From assembly GCF_004214895.1 (NCBI RefSeq), contig NZ_CP035952.1, forward strand, positions 2,676,501-2,740,500: 64,000 bases of DNA. The letters run 5' to 3'. This DNA comes from Pseudomonas tructae. Its GTDB lineage: Bacteria; Pseudomonadota; Gammaproteobacteria; Pseudomonadales; Pseudomonadaceae. Within the stretch, counting starts at the first letter, position 1. Each line of letters opens with the position of its first letter. The translations under genes were made by a program, and so were the position numbers. Positions 35,111-47,525 of this stretch are shown here, in pieces. Below the pieces are notes generated by a model, which was given only the letters and a program-made list of their open reading frames with translations, was not told the origin of the DNA and did no database searches.

Positions 35111-36289
35111 TCAGGTCATCACGCAAGGAATGCCGGGCGAGGGCGGCAGGCCGATCTCTTCATCACTCAGGTGGCAGCCGGGGTCCTGGCCCCAGAGGTC
35201 ACCCGCGGCCCAGGCGCGGGTACGGGTGTTGCCGTTGCAGATGCTCAGCCAGCGGCAGGCGGCGCAGCGCCCGGTTACCGCGCGAGGGTGCTGGCGCAGG
35301 CGCAGCAGCAGCGGGTCGGGCTCGTCCAGCCACAAGGTGCGAAACGGCGTGCGGCGCACATTGCCCACCGAATGCTGCCACCAGTAGGTGTCCGGGTGAA
35401 CCTCGCCGGTGTTGTCGATATTGGCGATGGCGCTGCCCGAGGCATTGCCGCCCCAGGCCCGCAGCATCTGCTCAAGTTGCGCTGCGTGTTCAGGCAGATG
35501 GCGCTCGGTCCACTGCAGCAAGAGGATGGCATCGGCGTCGTTGTTGCCGCTGACAAAGTCACTGTCGCGGCCGTGCTCGATATCCTCCCAGGCCCGGTCG
35601 AACAGCAGGTTCATCGCCTCACGGCTCATCTGCTGCAGGGCGTCGAGCTTGCGGCTGCGTTTGCCACGGCCGCTGTAGTTCAGGTGCGAGAGGTAGAACT
35701 TGTCGACATCGTGCTCACGCATCAGCGCCAGCAAGGCCGGCAACTGGGCGTGGTTGTCTTGGGTCAGGGTCGTGCGCATGCCGACGCGAATACCCTGTTC
35801 GCGGCACAGGCGGATGGCCTTGAGCGAACGGGCGAAGCTGCCTTTGAGCTGGCGAAAGGCGTCGTGGGTGGCCTCCAGGCCGTCGATGCTGATGCCGACA
35901 TAGTCGAACCGGGCGGCGCGCACCCGGGCGATGTTGCTTTCATCGATCAAGGTGCCGTTGCTCGACAGGGCAACGAACATGCCCCTGTCGCGGGCATGGG
36001 CGCTGAGCAGGAACAGGTCGTCGCGCAGCAGCGGCTCGCCGCCGGAGAGGATCAGCACCTTGACCCCGGCAGCGGCCAGGTCGTCGATCACCTGCAGGGC
36101 CGCCTCGCTGTCCAGTTCATCGCGAAACACACTGTCGGCCGAGGTGGCGTAGCAGTGCTTGCAGGTCAGGTTGCAACGCCTGAGCAGGTTCCAGATCACC
36201 ACCGGCGGGCGCGGGCTGCCCGGTGGGCTGCTGCGTGGCGCCGGGCTGGTGCCGGCCAAGGCGCGCAGGTAATGGCTGATTCTGAGCAT
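35111..36289 (-). CDS. nirJ: Heme d1 biosynthesis radical-SAM protein NirJ
   Basis: 392 residues. The radical-SAM triad C-N-L-T-C-K-H-C lies near residue 39, the G-G-E-P SAM motif follows (L-S-G-G-E-P-L-L-R), and a C-terminal SPASM-like cysteine set is present (G-R-C-A-A-C-R-W-L-S-I-C and D-P-G-C). NirJ removes propionate side chains from 12,18-didecarboxysiroheme to install the carbonyl groups of heme d1. It follows nirH by one base and precedes nirE. Confidence 0.95.
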   Translation of the reverse strand: MLRISHYLRALAGTSPAPRSSPPGSPRPPVVIWNLLRRCNLTCKHCYATSADSVFRDELDSEAALQVIDDLAAAGVKVLILSGGEPLLRDDLFLLSAHARDRGMFVALSSNGTLIDESNIARVRAARFDYVGISIDGLEATHDAFRQLKGSFARSLKAIRLCREQGIRVGMRTTLTQDNHAQLPALLALMREHDVDKFYLSHLNYSGRGKRSRKLDALQQMSREAMNLLFDRAWEDIEHGRDSDFVSGNNDADAILLLQWTERHLPEHAAQLEQMLRAWGGNASGSAIANIDNTGEVHPDTYWWQHSVGNVRRTPFRTLWLDEPDPLLLRLRQHPRAVTGRCAACRWLSICNGNTRTRAWAAGDLWGQDPGCHLSDEEIGLPPSPGIPCVMT

Positions 36290-36290
36290 G

Positions 36291-36806
36291 TCAGGCTCCT
36301 TGACCCAGGGCGCTGGCGGGCAGGCGAATGCCGGTCTTCTTCAGGATGCGGCTGCTGACCAGCATCTCGTCGGCCCGGCAGGCATTGCCCAGCAAATAGC
36401 GCAGGTGTTCGCGGTAGCTGTCGATCTCGGTGGCGCTGCGGCCATGGACCATGGCGAACAGATTGTACGGCCAGCGGCCGTTACGTGGGCGCCGGTAGCA
36501 GTGGCTGACGAAGGGCTGGGCGCCGATCAACCGGCCCAGGCGCGGCATCTGAGTGTCGTCGACATCCCAGACGGTCATACCGTTGAAGCGATAGCCCAGG
36601 CGGTAGTGATTGGGCACGGCGGCGATGCGCCGAATCGCGCCGTCGGCCTGCAGGCCCTTGAGTAGCGCCAGGGTTGCCTCGACGCTGAGCTGCAACTGCT
36701 CGGCCAGCCAGGCCCAGGGATCGTCCACCAGCGGCAGGCCGGCCTGGGTCAGGGCTACCAGGCGCAGGGCCAGGGCCTGTTCAGAGCGAGAAGTACAAAC
36801 CGACAT
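36291..36806 (-). CDS. nirH: Siroheme decarboxylase subunit NirH
   Basis: 171 residues of the AsnC/Lrp-like fold used by the siroheme decarboxylases. It has a winged helix near residues 10-60 and the characteristic histidine segment H-C-Y-R-R-P (H-x-Y-R/R-P) followed by W-P-Y-N-L-F-A-M-V-H-G. Together with NirD, NirL and NirG it decarboxylates siroheme to 12,18-didecarboxysiroheme. The start overlaps the end of nirG by 26 bases. Confidence 0.92.
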   Translation of the reverse strand: MSVCTSRSEQALALRLVALTQAGLPLVDDPWAWLAEQLQLSVEATLALLKGLQADGAIRRIAAVPNHYRLGYRFNGMTVWDVDDTQMPRLGRLIGAQPFVSHCYRRPRNGRWPYNLFAMVHGRSATEIDSYREHLRYLLGNACRADEMLVSSRILKKTGIRLPASALGQGA

Positions 36807-37224
36807 GGTAGGTTTCCTCCTTGGGCAGGTTCAGCGGGGCCAGGCCGGTGCGTTGGTGGATGCGCTGCAGGGCGTGGTCAAGTGCCTCGGGGCTGGCGCA
36901 GGCGAGTACGAACCACATGTTCCAGGCATGCTCGCGGCGGTAGTTGTGGGCGACTTCGGGCATCGCCGCCAGTGTGGCGGCGACGGCCTCGAAGCGTGCT
37001 TCGGGCACCGTCAGCGCGGCCAGGGTAAAGGCGCCGCCCAGGCGCTCGATGTCGAACATCGGCCCGAAGCGGGTCAGGCTGCCGTCGTCGAGCAGCCGCT
37101 GCAGGCGTTCGCGCAGGTGCTGGCTGCTGCTGCCCAGTTCTTCGGCCAGCACCTGCCAGGGCTGCGGCACCAGCGGCAGGCCCAGTTGCAGGCGGTTGAT
37201 CAGGCGCCGGTCAAGTTCATCCAT
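36781..37224 (-). CDS. nirG: Siroheme decarboxylase subunit NirG
   Basis: 147 residues with the AsnC-like fold and the alternative family pattern [17 protein letters not shown], which resembles NirD rather than NirH/NirL. The ATG at 37224 overlaps the end of nirL by eight bases. It is part of the four-gene nirDLGH set. Confidence 0.92.
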   Translation of the reverse strand: MDELDRRLINRLQLGLPLVPQPWQVLAEELGSSSQHLRERLQRLLDDGSLTRFGPMFDIERLGGAFTLAALTVPEARFEAVAATLAAMPEVAHNYRREHAWNMWFVLACASPEALDHALQRIHQRTGLAPLNLPKEETYHVGLYFSL

Positions 37225-37732
37225 GGGAGCAAGTTCCGTGGCTGGCGGGGGCGAAACGGCCACCACACTGTTTGAAGGCCTGGGTGCTGAACAGGATCTG
37301 ATAGGGCAGGTCGCTGAGCAGGTGCCGCTCGAGCAACGCCGTGATCTGCGCCTCGACCCGCTCGCGCTGGCGGCCATGGACCATGCAGAACAGGTTGTAG
37401 CGCCACTGCGGCAAACGACGCGGGCGCTGGTAGCAGAGGCTGACCTGCGGCTCGCGCCCCAGACGCTGGCCGACTTCGTCGATCAGCGCATCGGGGATGT
37501 CCAGCACCAGCATGGCGTTGGCGGTATAGCCCAGGGCGCGGTGATTGAGGACCAGGCCCAGGCGACGGAACAGACCGTGCTGCTGCCACTGCCGGACCTG
37601 CGCCAGGACCTGTTGCTCCTCGGCACCGATCTGCTGCGCCAGGTGCTGATAGGGGCGCGCCAGCAGGGGCAGGCCCGCTTCGAGCAGACGGCGCAGGGCC
37701 AGGCTTTGCCCGGCATCCAGTGCGCGGTTCAT
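37217..37732 (-). CDS. nirL: Siroheme decarboxylase subunit NirL
   Basis: 171 residues, NirH-like, with [10 protein letters not shown] and [12 protein letters not shown], and a C-terminal Cys/His-containing tail (Q-C-G-G-R-F, H-G-T-C-S-H-G) that the paralogues lack. Start and nirD stop share an ATGA overlap. Confidence 0.91.
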   Translation of the reverse strand: MNRALDAGQSLALRRLLEAGLPLLARPYQHLAQQIGAEEQQVLAQVRQWQQHGLFRRLGLVLNHRALGYTANAMLVLDIPDALIDEVGQRLGREPQVSLCYQRPRRLPQWRYNLFCMVHGRQRERVEAQITALLERHLLSDLPYQILFSTQAFKQCGGRFAPASHGTCSHG

Positions 37733-38187
37733 GGTGCTTCTGCCAGGGCGAAGCCCAGGTCGATGCGGTAAGCGGTGAGCATCGGCAGGTCGAGCGGGGT
37801 CAGGCCGGTGTCGGCCTCGAGCTCGTCGAGGACCTGTTGCAGGTGCGGGCGATCCGGCCCGGTGAGCACGAACCAGAGGTTGTAGTGATGCTCGCGGGCA
37901 TAGTTGTGATTGACTTCGGGGAACTGGCTGATACGCGCGGCCACCTGCTGCAGGCGCTCGGCAGGCACGGCCAGGGCCGCCAGGGTGCTGGCGCCGGCGT
38001 GACGGTGCTCGAACACCGGGCCGATGCGCGACAGGCTGCCACGCTCGGCCATCTGTTGCAGGCAGGCAATGAGCTGATCCTGGCTGCAGTCCAGTTGCTG
38101 CGCCATCTCCCGGTAGGGTTCGGCGCAGACCGGCATGCCATGCTGAAAGCGTTCGATCAAGCGGCGTTCAAGGCTGTGCGCTGGCAT
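37729..38187 (-). CDS. nirD: Siroheme decarboxylase subunit NirD
   Basis: 152 residues with the AsnC-like fold; [18 protein letters not shown] is the NirD/NirG active-site segment. The ATG at 38187 is one base after the nirF stop. In several species nirD and nirL are fused; here they are separate and overlap by four bases. Confidence 0.92.
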   Translation of the reverse strand: MPAHSLERRLIERFQHGMPVCAEPYREMAQQLDCSQDQLIACLQQMAERGSLSRIGPVFEHRHAGASTLAALAVPAERLQQVAARISQFPEVNHNYAREHHYNLWFVLTGPDRPHLQQVLDELEADTGLTPLDLPMLTAYRIDLGFALAEAP

Positions 38188-38188
38188 C

Positions 38189-39367
38189 TCAGTACCCCAT
38201 CTGCTGGGCGCGGCTGCTGAAGAAGATGCCGCTGGGCGCGGCGGCGCGCAGGCTGGCGAGGCGCTTGAGGCGGTAGGGGTCCCAGACCTGGACCTGATCG
38301 GCGTCACGCACCGATAGCCACAGCTGGTCGCCACGCCCGGTGAACTCCATGTGCAGTACGGCCGGGCCGGGCTTGAGGTCGGCAATCACCTGGTGGGATT
38401 CGCTGTCGATGACTTGCACCCGGTCGTTGTCCGGGTAGGCGAAGTTGACCCACAGCTGACGGCCGTCCGGGCGCGCGGTGACGAACACCGGCTGCCCGGC
38501 AACAGCGATGGCGGCGGTCTGCTGCCAGCTGCGCGCATCCATCACCAGCACCTGATGACGGCCGACCGCTGGCACGAATGCCTGGTTGTCCGCCAGCGCC
38601 CAGCCTTCCAGGTGCGGCATCTTGTACACCGGCAGCTTGGCCTGGCCGCGGCCGTAATCACCGAGCACGCGCTTGACCCCGCGTTCCGGGTGCCAGAGGT
38701 CGAGCTGGGCCATGCCGTCTTCGCCGAACAGCCCGGCCAGGTAGTAACGCCCGTCGGCGGTGATCAGGGCGTCATAGGGTTGCTTGCCGATATCGCTGTA
38801 GCGGGTGATCTGCGGGGTGTTGCCCTGGCTGAAGTCGGCGCTCCAGATCTCGCCGCTGTCGAACAGGCTGAAGACGAAACGCTGGCCCGGCGCGTCGACC
38901 AGGCCGACCACCCGCGAACGTTTGCTGCCATCGGCCAGCAGGGTGGCGGGGATGTCGGCGACCAGCTCAAGGGTCGCGGCATCGAACACCTTGACCCCGC
39001 CGGGCACGTAGTTGGACACCGCAATCAAGCTGCCGTCCTGGCTGATCGCGCCGCCGATGCTGTTGCCGCCCTGGATCAGGCGTTTGTCGATGCGCTGCTT
39101 GAGCAGGTCGATTTTGCTCAAGCCGCCATCGCGGCCAAACACGTAGGCGTAGCGCTGGTCGCGGGAAAACACCGCCGAGGCATGGGACAAGTCGCCCAGC
39201 CCGTCGAGCCGCGTCAGGGCCTGGCCGTGGCTGGTCTCAATGATCTGCACGCTGCCGCTGGCGCGCTCGATCACCAGGCCCAGGTCGCCACTGCCGCGCA
39301 GCGGCGCTTGCGCACAGGCGGACAGCAGCAGCGCCGCGGCGGCGGGCAGGATCAGGCTTCGGATCAT
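38189..39367 (-). CDS. nirF: Heme d1 biosynthesis protein NirF
   Basis: A 392-residue periplasmic beta-propeller protein related to the d1 domain of NirS. A lipobox L-L-L-S-A-C at residues 14-18 indicates membrane anchoring in the periplasm. NirF converts dihydro-heme d1 to heme d1, the last step of the pathway. Repeated blade-like segments (A-Y-V-F-G-R-D-G-G-L-S-K-I-D and L-W-V-N-F-A-Y-P-D-N-D-R-V-Q-V-I-D) are visible. The start overlaps the nirC stop by four bases. Confidence 0.95.
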   Translation of the reverse strand: MIRSLILPAAAALLLSACAQAPLRGSGDLGLVIERASGSVQIIETSHGQALTRLDGLGDLSHASAVFSRDQRYAYVFGRDGGLSKIDLLKQRIDKRLIQGGNSIGGAISQDGSLIAVSNYVPGGVKVFDAATLELVADIPATLLADGSKRSRVVGLVDAPGQRFVFSLFDSGEIWSADFSQGNTPQITRYSDIGKQPYDALITADGRYYLAGLFGEDGMAQLDLWHPERGVKRVLGDYGRGQAKLPVYKMPHLEGWALADNQAFVPAVGRHQVLVMDARSWQQTAAIAVAGQPVFVTARPDGRQLWVNFAYPDNDRVQVIDSESHQVIADLKPGPAVLHMEFTGRGDQLWLSVRDADQVQVWDPYRLKRLASLRAAAPSGIFFSSRAQQMGY

Positions 39368-39687
39368 GGGGTGGGTGCTCCTTGCAAAAGGTGATCGACC
39401 AGCCAGCCGATGTCTTCGCTGCTGAGCAGCGCCTGCCAGGCGGGCATGGCGCTGCCCGGGCGGCCGAAGCGCACCGTGGCTATCAGGCTGTCGCGGGGTT
39501 TGCCGGCCAGGGCTTTTGGGGTCAGTTCCGGGCCCAGGCCGCCGGTCAGGTGCAGGCCATGGCAGGCGCCGCAGTCCTGGGCCAGCAGGTGTTTGAGCTG
39601 CGCCTGGCGCTGGGCGTCAGGCGCGGCGAAAACAGGCAAGCAGAGCAGGAGGGCCGTCAGGCTGACAACGCCGTTGCAGGTGTTCAT
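39364..39687 (-). CDS. nirC: Small c-type cytochrome NirC
   Basis: 107 residues: signal peptide ending about V-F-A-A, then heme c motif C-G-A-C-H and a distal methionine in G-S-A-M-P-A-W. NirC can donate electrons to NirS and has been linked to heme d1 maturation. It lies between nirM and nirF as in other cd1-type clusters. Confidence 0.92.
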   Translation of the reverse strand: MNTCNGVVSLTALLLCLPVFAAPDAQRQAQLKHLLAQDCGACHGLHLTGGLGPELTPKALAGKPRDSLIATVRFGRPGSAMPAWQALLSSEDIGWLVDHLLQGAPTP

Positions 39688-39706
39688 GACGCCCTCCTTG
39701 GGTGGC

Positions 39707-40021
39707 TTACTTGAGGCTCAAGACCCAATTGGCCAACAGTTTTGCTTCATCATCGCTGACCGCGTTGGCCGGCATCGGGATCGGCCCCCAGTTGCCCTGG
39801 GTGCCGTTCTTGATGTGGCTGGCCAGGGTGTCGGCGGCGCCTTTGACACCTGCGTTTTTTACCGCCACGTCCTTGAGCGAAGGCCCTACCAGCTTGCTGT
39901 CGACGGCATGGCAGGCAACGCAGGACTTGCTCTGGAACAGTGCCAGCCCATCAGCGGCCACTGCCGGTTGCAGGCTGGCACTGGCGAGCAGGCCAAGCAG
40001 TGAAAGCAGAGTATTTTTCAT
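39707..40021 (-). CDS. nirM: Cytochrome c551 NirM
   Basis: 104 residues: signal peptide to about A-V-A-A, then the cytochrome c551 pattern [11 protein letters not shown] with ligand Met in W-G-P-I-P-M-P-A-N. It is the main electron donor to NirS. It follows nirS by 24 bases. Confidence 0.95.
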   Translation of the reverse strand: MKNTLLSLLGLLASASLQPAVAADGLALFQSKSCVACHAVDSKLVGPSLKDVAVKNAGVKGAADTLASHIKNGTQGNWGPIPMPANAVSDDEAKLLANWVLSLK

Positions 40022-40045
40022 GACGGCTCCTTGCGTTGATGAAGC

Positions 40046-41806
<1,761 letters not shown>

Positions 41807-41832
41807 CTATGCCGGAGCAGGCCGCAGACCGC

Positions 41833-41846
41833 TTGACGGCGATCAA
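41833..41846. promoter_or_regulatory. Anr/Dnr box between nirS and nirQ
   Basis: TTGAC-GGCG-ATCAA, one position from the perfect consensus, sits between the divergent nirS (start 41728) and nirQ (start 41928) and could serve either. In related species Dnr activates both from this region. Confidence 0.82.
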
Positions 41847-41927
41847 GTTTGCCGGCTGCGGTGCTTGCCAGGTTGTCGCAGGGGCTCTTAGCGTGGTGGT
41901 CGAACCCGCTGTCTATCCAGGTATGCC

Positions 41928-42722
41928 ATGGACCTCACAGAACCTCGCTGCGAACCCTTCTACCACGCGCAAGGCAACGAACTGGCGCTGTTCCAACAGG
42001 CCTGGCGCCACGGCTTGCCGGTGCTGCTCAAAGGCCCTACGGGTTGCGGCAAGACCCGCCTGGTCCAGCACATGGCCCAGCGCCTGAAACTGCCCCTGCA
42101 CACCGTGGCCTGCCACGACGACCTGAGCGCCGCCGACCTGGTTGGCCGGCACCTGATCTGCGCCCAGGGCACCTGGTGGCAGGACGGCCCGCTGACCCGC
42201 GCGGTGCGCGAAGGCGGCATCTGCTACCTCGATGAAGTGGTCGAAGCGCGCCAGGACACCGTGGTGGTGCTGCACCCGCTGGCCGACGGCCGCCGCGAAC
42301 TGTTTCTCGAACGTACCGGCGAGGTGCTGCAGGCACCGCCGTCGTTCATGCTGGTGGTGTCCTATAACCCCGGTTACCAGAACCTGCTCAAGGGCATGAA
42401 ACCCAGCACTCGCCAGCGCTTTGTCGGCCTGCGCCTGGACTACCCGCCGGCCGCTGAAGAAGCGCTTATCGTGCGCCGCGAGGCCGGCGTCGATGGCGCC
42501 CTGGCCAATCAACTGGTCAAGCTCGGCCAGGCCCTGCGCCGGCTGGATCAGCACGACCTGGAAGAGGTGCCCTCGACCCGCCTGCTGATCTTTGCCGCGC
42601 GCATGATCGGCGCCGGCATGGGGCCGCAAGAAGCCTGCCGGGCCTGCCTGGCCGAGCCACTGAGCGATGATCCGGTGACGGTGGCGGCGCTGATGGACGT
42701 GGTCGATGTCCACTTCCCTTGA
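41928..42722 (+). CDS. nirQ: MoxR-type AAA+ ATPase NirQ
   Basis: 264 residues. Walker A G-P-T-G-C-G-K-T (36-43), Walker B I-C-Y-L-D-E-V and the MoxR-family P-S-F-M-L-V-V-S-Y-N-P-G segment are complete. NirQ/NorQ proteins act with NorD-type von Willebrand proteins to activate NO reductase. The 3' end overlaps nirO by 17 bases. Confidence 0.95.
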   Translation: MDLTEPRCEPFYHAQGNELALFQQAWRHGLPVLLKGPTGCGKTRLVQHMAQRLKLPLHTVACHDDLSAADLVGRHLICAQGTWWQDGPLTRAVREGGICYLDEVVEARQDTVVVLHPLADGRRELFLERTGEVLQAPPSFMLVVSYNPGYQNLLKGMKPSTRQRFVGLRLDYPPAAEEALIVRREAGVDGALANQLVKLGQALRRLDQHDLEEVPSTRLLIFAARMIGAGMGPQEACRACLAEPLSDDPVTVAALMDVVDVHFP

Positions 42723-43284
42723 ACCTGGCGTCCGGCCTTTGCCGGGCGACCTGGCGATGTGGTTGTTCATCCTGGCCGAGCTTACGGTGTTCGCCCTGCT
42801 GATCCTGGCCTTCAGCGTTACCCAGCAGCTCAAGCCGCAACTGTTCGGGCAAAGCCGCCAGTTGCTCGACATCTCCACGGGCCTGGCCATGACCCTGAGC
42901 CTGCTCAGCGCCGGCCTGCTGGCGGCGCTGGCCCAGGTGCAGGTACGCCAGGGGCAGTCGCGGCGGGCGGCCGGGTTGCTGCTAGCGGCGATGCTGATTG
43001 CTTGCGTCTATGTCGGGCTCAAACTTTTCGAGTATCACCACCTGCTGGGCGCGGGCCTGGGCATCGAGCACAACACCTTCTTCACCCTGTACTGGATTCT
43101 CACCGGCTTTCACTTTCTGCATGTGCTGCTGGGCCTGTTGATCCTCGCCTGGCTGGCGCTCACCGCCTGGCGTCACGGCTACGGCCCGCAGCGTTGCAGC
43201 GGCTTCGAATCCGGGGTGTTGTACTGGCACATGGTCGATCTGGTCTGGGTGCTGTTGTTCCCGCTGGTCTACCTGATCGGTTGA
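42706..43284 (+). CDS. nirO: Cytochrome c oxidase subunit III-like protein NirO (NorE-type)
   Basis: A 192-residue membrane protein with five predicted helices and the subunit III pattern (D-L-A-M-W-L-F-I-L-A-E, F-T-L-Y-W-I-L-T-G-F-H-F-L-H-V, Y-W-H-M-V-D-L-V-W-V). NorE-type proteins support NO reductase assembly or activity. It lies between nirQ and nirP. Confidence 0.9.
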   Translation: MSTSLEPGVRPLPGDLAMWLFILAELTVFALLILAFSVTQQLKPQLFGQSRQLLDISTGLAMTLSLLSAGLLAALAQVQVRQGQSRRAAGLLLAAMLIACVYVGLKLFEYHHLLGAGLGIEHNTFFTLYWILTGFHFLHVLLGLLILAWLALTAWRHGYGPQRCSGFESGVLYWHMVDLVWVLLFPLVYLIG

Positions 43285-43293
43285 GGAGGGTGG

Positions 43294-43530
43294 ATGTCGT
43301 CTTCGATATTTCTGTTGCTGTGCTGGTTGGCCCTGGCCTGCCTGAGCCTGGGTTCGGTGCTGCTCGGTCAGGGCGCGCTGGTGCTGTTGTTGGCCGTGGC
43401 CAAGGCCTGGTTGATCACCGATGGCTTCATGGAATTGCGCCACGGCCCGCAGCGCTGGCGCTGGCTGATGCTCAGCTGGGCCCTGGTGCTGGCGGCGCTG
43501 TTGGGCCTTGGCTTGTACCTTCGCGGTTAA
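43294..43530 (+). CDS. nirP: Small membrane protein NirP (NorF/subunit IV-like)
   Basis: 78 residues with two or three hydrophobic helices and the subunit IV-like core A-K-A-W-L-I-T-D-G-F-M-E-L-R-H-G. Nine bases after nirO with GAGG upstream. Role: accessory to NO reductase, as for NorF (family knowledge). Confidence 0.87.
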   Translation: MSSSIFLLLCWLALACLSLGSVLLGQGALVLLLAVAKAWLITDGFMELRHGPQRWRWLMLSWALVLAALLGLGLYLRG

Positions 43531-43556
43531 TACCCGAGTAAAACCATCAACGTTTC

Positions 43557-43570
43557 TTGATTGCCATCAA
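43557..43570 (+). promoter_or_regulatory. Anr/Dnr box of norCBD
   Basis: TTGAT-TGCC-ATCAA, a perfect dyad, centred 64 bases upstream of the norC ATG. Confidence 0.9.
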
Positions 43571-43627
43571 GCAGGTTTTGCCCCCGCGCTTTCTATCATG
43601 GCCAGGCCAAGCAATGAGGACGCGACC

Positions 43628-44068
43628 ATGTCAGAGACCTTCACCAAGGGCATGGCCAGGAACATCTATTTCGGGGGAAGCGTGTTCTTCTTCCTGATTT
43701 TCCTGGCCTTGACCTACCACACCGAACAGACCTTTCCCGAACGCAGTAACCAAGCGCAATTGACCGAGGCGGTGGTGCGCGGCAAGACGGTCTGGGAGCA
43801 GAACAACTGCGTCGGCTGCCACACGCTGCTGGGTGAGGGCGCGTACTTTGCACCCGAGCTGGGCAACGTGTTCAAGCGCCGTGGCGGCGAGGAGGGCTTC
43901 AAGCCGTTCCTGCATGCCTGGATGAAGATGCAGCCGCTGGGCGTGCCCGGGCGTCGGGCCATGCCGCAGTTCAACCTGAGCGAACAGGAGGTCGACGATA
44001 TCGCCGAGTTCCTCAAGTGGAGCTCGAACATCAACACCAATGGCTGGCCGCCAAACCAGGAGGGCTGA
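43628..44068 (+). CDS. norC: Nitric oxide reductase cytochrome c subunit
   Basis: 146 residues: an N-terminal membrane anchor (F-G-G-S-V-F-F-F-L-I-F-L-A-L), then a cytochrome c domain with C-V-G-C-H at 61-65 and a distal Met in R-R-A-M-P-Q-F. It passes electrons to NorB. The ATG at 43628 is the family start (MSETFTKGMARNIYFGGS). Confidence 0.96.
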   Translation: MSETFTKGMARNIYFGGSVFFFLIFLALTYHTEQTFPERSNQAQLTEAVVRGKTVWEQNNCVGCHTLLGEGAYFAPELGNVFKRRGGEEGFKPFLHAWMKMQPLGVPGRRAMPQFNLSEQEVDDIAEFLKWSSNINTNGWPPNQEG

Positions 44069-45498
<1,430 letters not shown>

Positions 45499-45499
<1 letters not shown>

Positions 45500-47337
45500 T
45501 GGCCTTCACGGTCGAATTGGAAGAATGGGTCGGTAGTCTCTGGCATCGCTTCATCACCCGCCGGGCAAGTGTCGATTTCCCTGAGGCCCAGGTCGAACTG
45601 GCACCGCGGCAACAGCGCCTGGCCCTGTTGTTCCGGGCCATGGGCGGGGCTGGCGGTATGGGTGTGGAGGCGGCCAGTGAGCGTGACCTGCTGCTGCGCC
45701 GCAGCCTGTTGCAGCAGATCGCCGGCACTTGCAAGCAGGCGCCACTGGCCTGGTGCGACGCCCACAACCTGCGCTTGCCGGCTCACCTGGCGGTGTTTCC
45801 TGACGCGGCCTTGAACGAGGAGCTGTATCGCTGGCTGGCCTTGCTCGCGGCGCAGGCGGGGCCGATGCGCCATTGGGGGCGGGACAACCAGCGCTGGACC
45901 CGGGCATTGCTGCAACGCTTTCCCGGCTTGACCGGCCGCTACCAGCGGCTGGTCGAGGCGCACCTGCAATTGCGCCCGGATCCGGCCGCGCTGAGCGCCG
46001 ATGAGGCGCGGCTTGAACGCGCCTTGCGTCAGGCCCTGCGCGCGCCGGGCAGCGTCGAGGATTTTCCGCGCAGCGAACGGGCAGCCTGGCCGCTACCGCT
46101 GTGGCTGTATCCGCCCCTGCACCTGGCCAGCCCCCAGGCGGGTGACCTGGAAGAGGCCGAGTACGCGCTACCCGACACCCCCGGCCAGCAGCAGGGTGGG
46201 CGCAAACGCGCCACCCGCATCGATGACAGCCCGGCCAAGGGCGGCCTGTTGATCGTGCGCCTGGAGAACCTGTTCAGCTGGACCGAACACGTCGACCTTG
46301 ACCGTTGGGAGGACGACAGCGAAGACCCGGAGGCCGCCCGGGTTGCCGAAGACCTCGATCAACTGACCCTGTCGCGCACCCGAATTCGCAAGGGCGGCGG
46401 CCTGAAACTGCACCTGGACCTGCCGCCGGCGGAGGTCGACGACATTCCCCTGGGCGCAGGCATCAAGCTGCCGGAATGGGATTATCGCCAGGGCCGCCTG
46501 CAGGCGGATTTCGCCAATGTGCAGATGCTCGAGCCGCGAGACACCGCGCCCAAAGCCTTGCCTGCTCACCTGCAGGCGTCAGCGCGGCGCTTGCGCCGGC
46601 AGTTCGAACAATTGCGCACTGACCGTCAGTGGTTGCGCCATCAACCTCAGGGCAGCGAGCCGGACCTGCAGGCCTGGCTGGATTTTCACGTCCAGTGCCA
46701 GCAGGGGCAGGGTGTCGAGCGTGGCCTGTTCCTGGAGCAGCGCCGCACCCGGCGCGATCTTGCCTGTCTGTTGCTGGCGGACCTGTCGATGTCTACCGAC
46801 GCGCACCTGAACGATGAACAACGGGTCATCGAGGTGATTCGCGACAGTCTGTTGCTGTTTGCCGAGGCCCTCAATACGCTGGGCGATGACTTTGCCTTGT
46901 ACGGTTTCTCTTCGCTGCGCCGCCAGCAGGTGCGCATGCAGCAAGTCAAAGCCTTTGGCCAGCGCTATGACGATGTGACCCGTGGCACGATCCAGGGGCT
47001 CACGCCCGGTTACTACACGCGCATGGGTGCGGCGATCCGCCAGGCCAGCCAGGTGCTAGGCAAGTGCAAGCAGCGGCGCAAGTTGTTGCTGCTGCTCACC
47101 GATGGCAAGCCTAACGATCTGGACCTGTATGAAGGGCGTTATGGCGTCGAGGACACCCGTGAAGCGGTGCGCGAGGCCCGGCGCATGGGCCTCACACCGT
47201 TCTGCATCACCATCGACCGGGAAGCCGGCGCCTACCTGCCGTACATGTTCGGCAGCAATGGCTACAGCCTGATTCGCCAGCCCGAACAGCTGCCGTTGCG
47301 CTTGCCGCAGTTGTATCGGCAACTGACGCAAGCCTAG
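45499..47337 (+). CDS. norD: NO reductase activation protein NorD
   Basis: 612 residues with a C-terminal von Willebrand A domain (about 440-612): L-L-A-D-L-S-M-S-T-D is the MIDAS DxSxS site and L-L-L-L-T-D-G-K-P-N-D-L the second metal loop. The long acidic and basic N-terminal part is typical. The ATG at 45499 overlaps the norB stop (TAATG). It partners the AAA+ protein NirQ. Its last four bases overlap the convergent zinc-ribbon gene. Confidence 0.94.
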
Positions 47338-47525
47338 CGCGGCAACCACAGCACCATCGCCACACAAAACAGCGTCAGGCCGATACAGAACCACAGAAAA
47401 CGCAGTTGCTGGCGCGCCCCGGCCAGCGCTGCGGTGGCCGGCAACGGCATGCCGCAGTGCTCGCAGGTGCTGGTTTTGGCCGGGTTGGTGTGTTCGCAGT
47501 ACAGGCACACGGGCAGGGCATTCAT
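47334..47525 (-). CDS. DnrP-like zinc-ribbon membrane protein
   Basis: 63 residues: a four-cysteine zinc ribbon (C7-x2-C10 and C21-x2-C24: V-C-L-Y-C and T-C-E-H-C-G) followed by one C-terminal membrane helix. Small proteins of this shape lie next to dnr in other pseudomonads (DnrP). The ATG overlaps the dnr stop by four bases, so it is cotranslated with dnr. Function unknown. Confidence 0.78.
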   Translation of the reverse strand: MNALPVCLYCEHTNPAKTSTCEHCGMPLPATAALAGARQQLRFLWFCIGLTLFCVAMVLWLPR

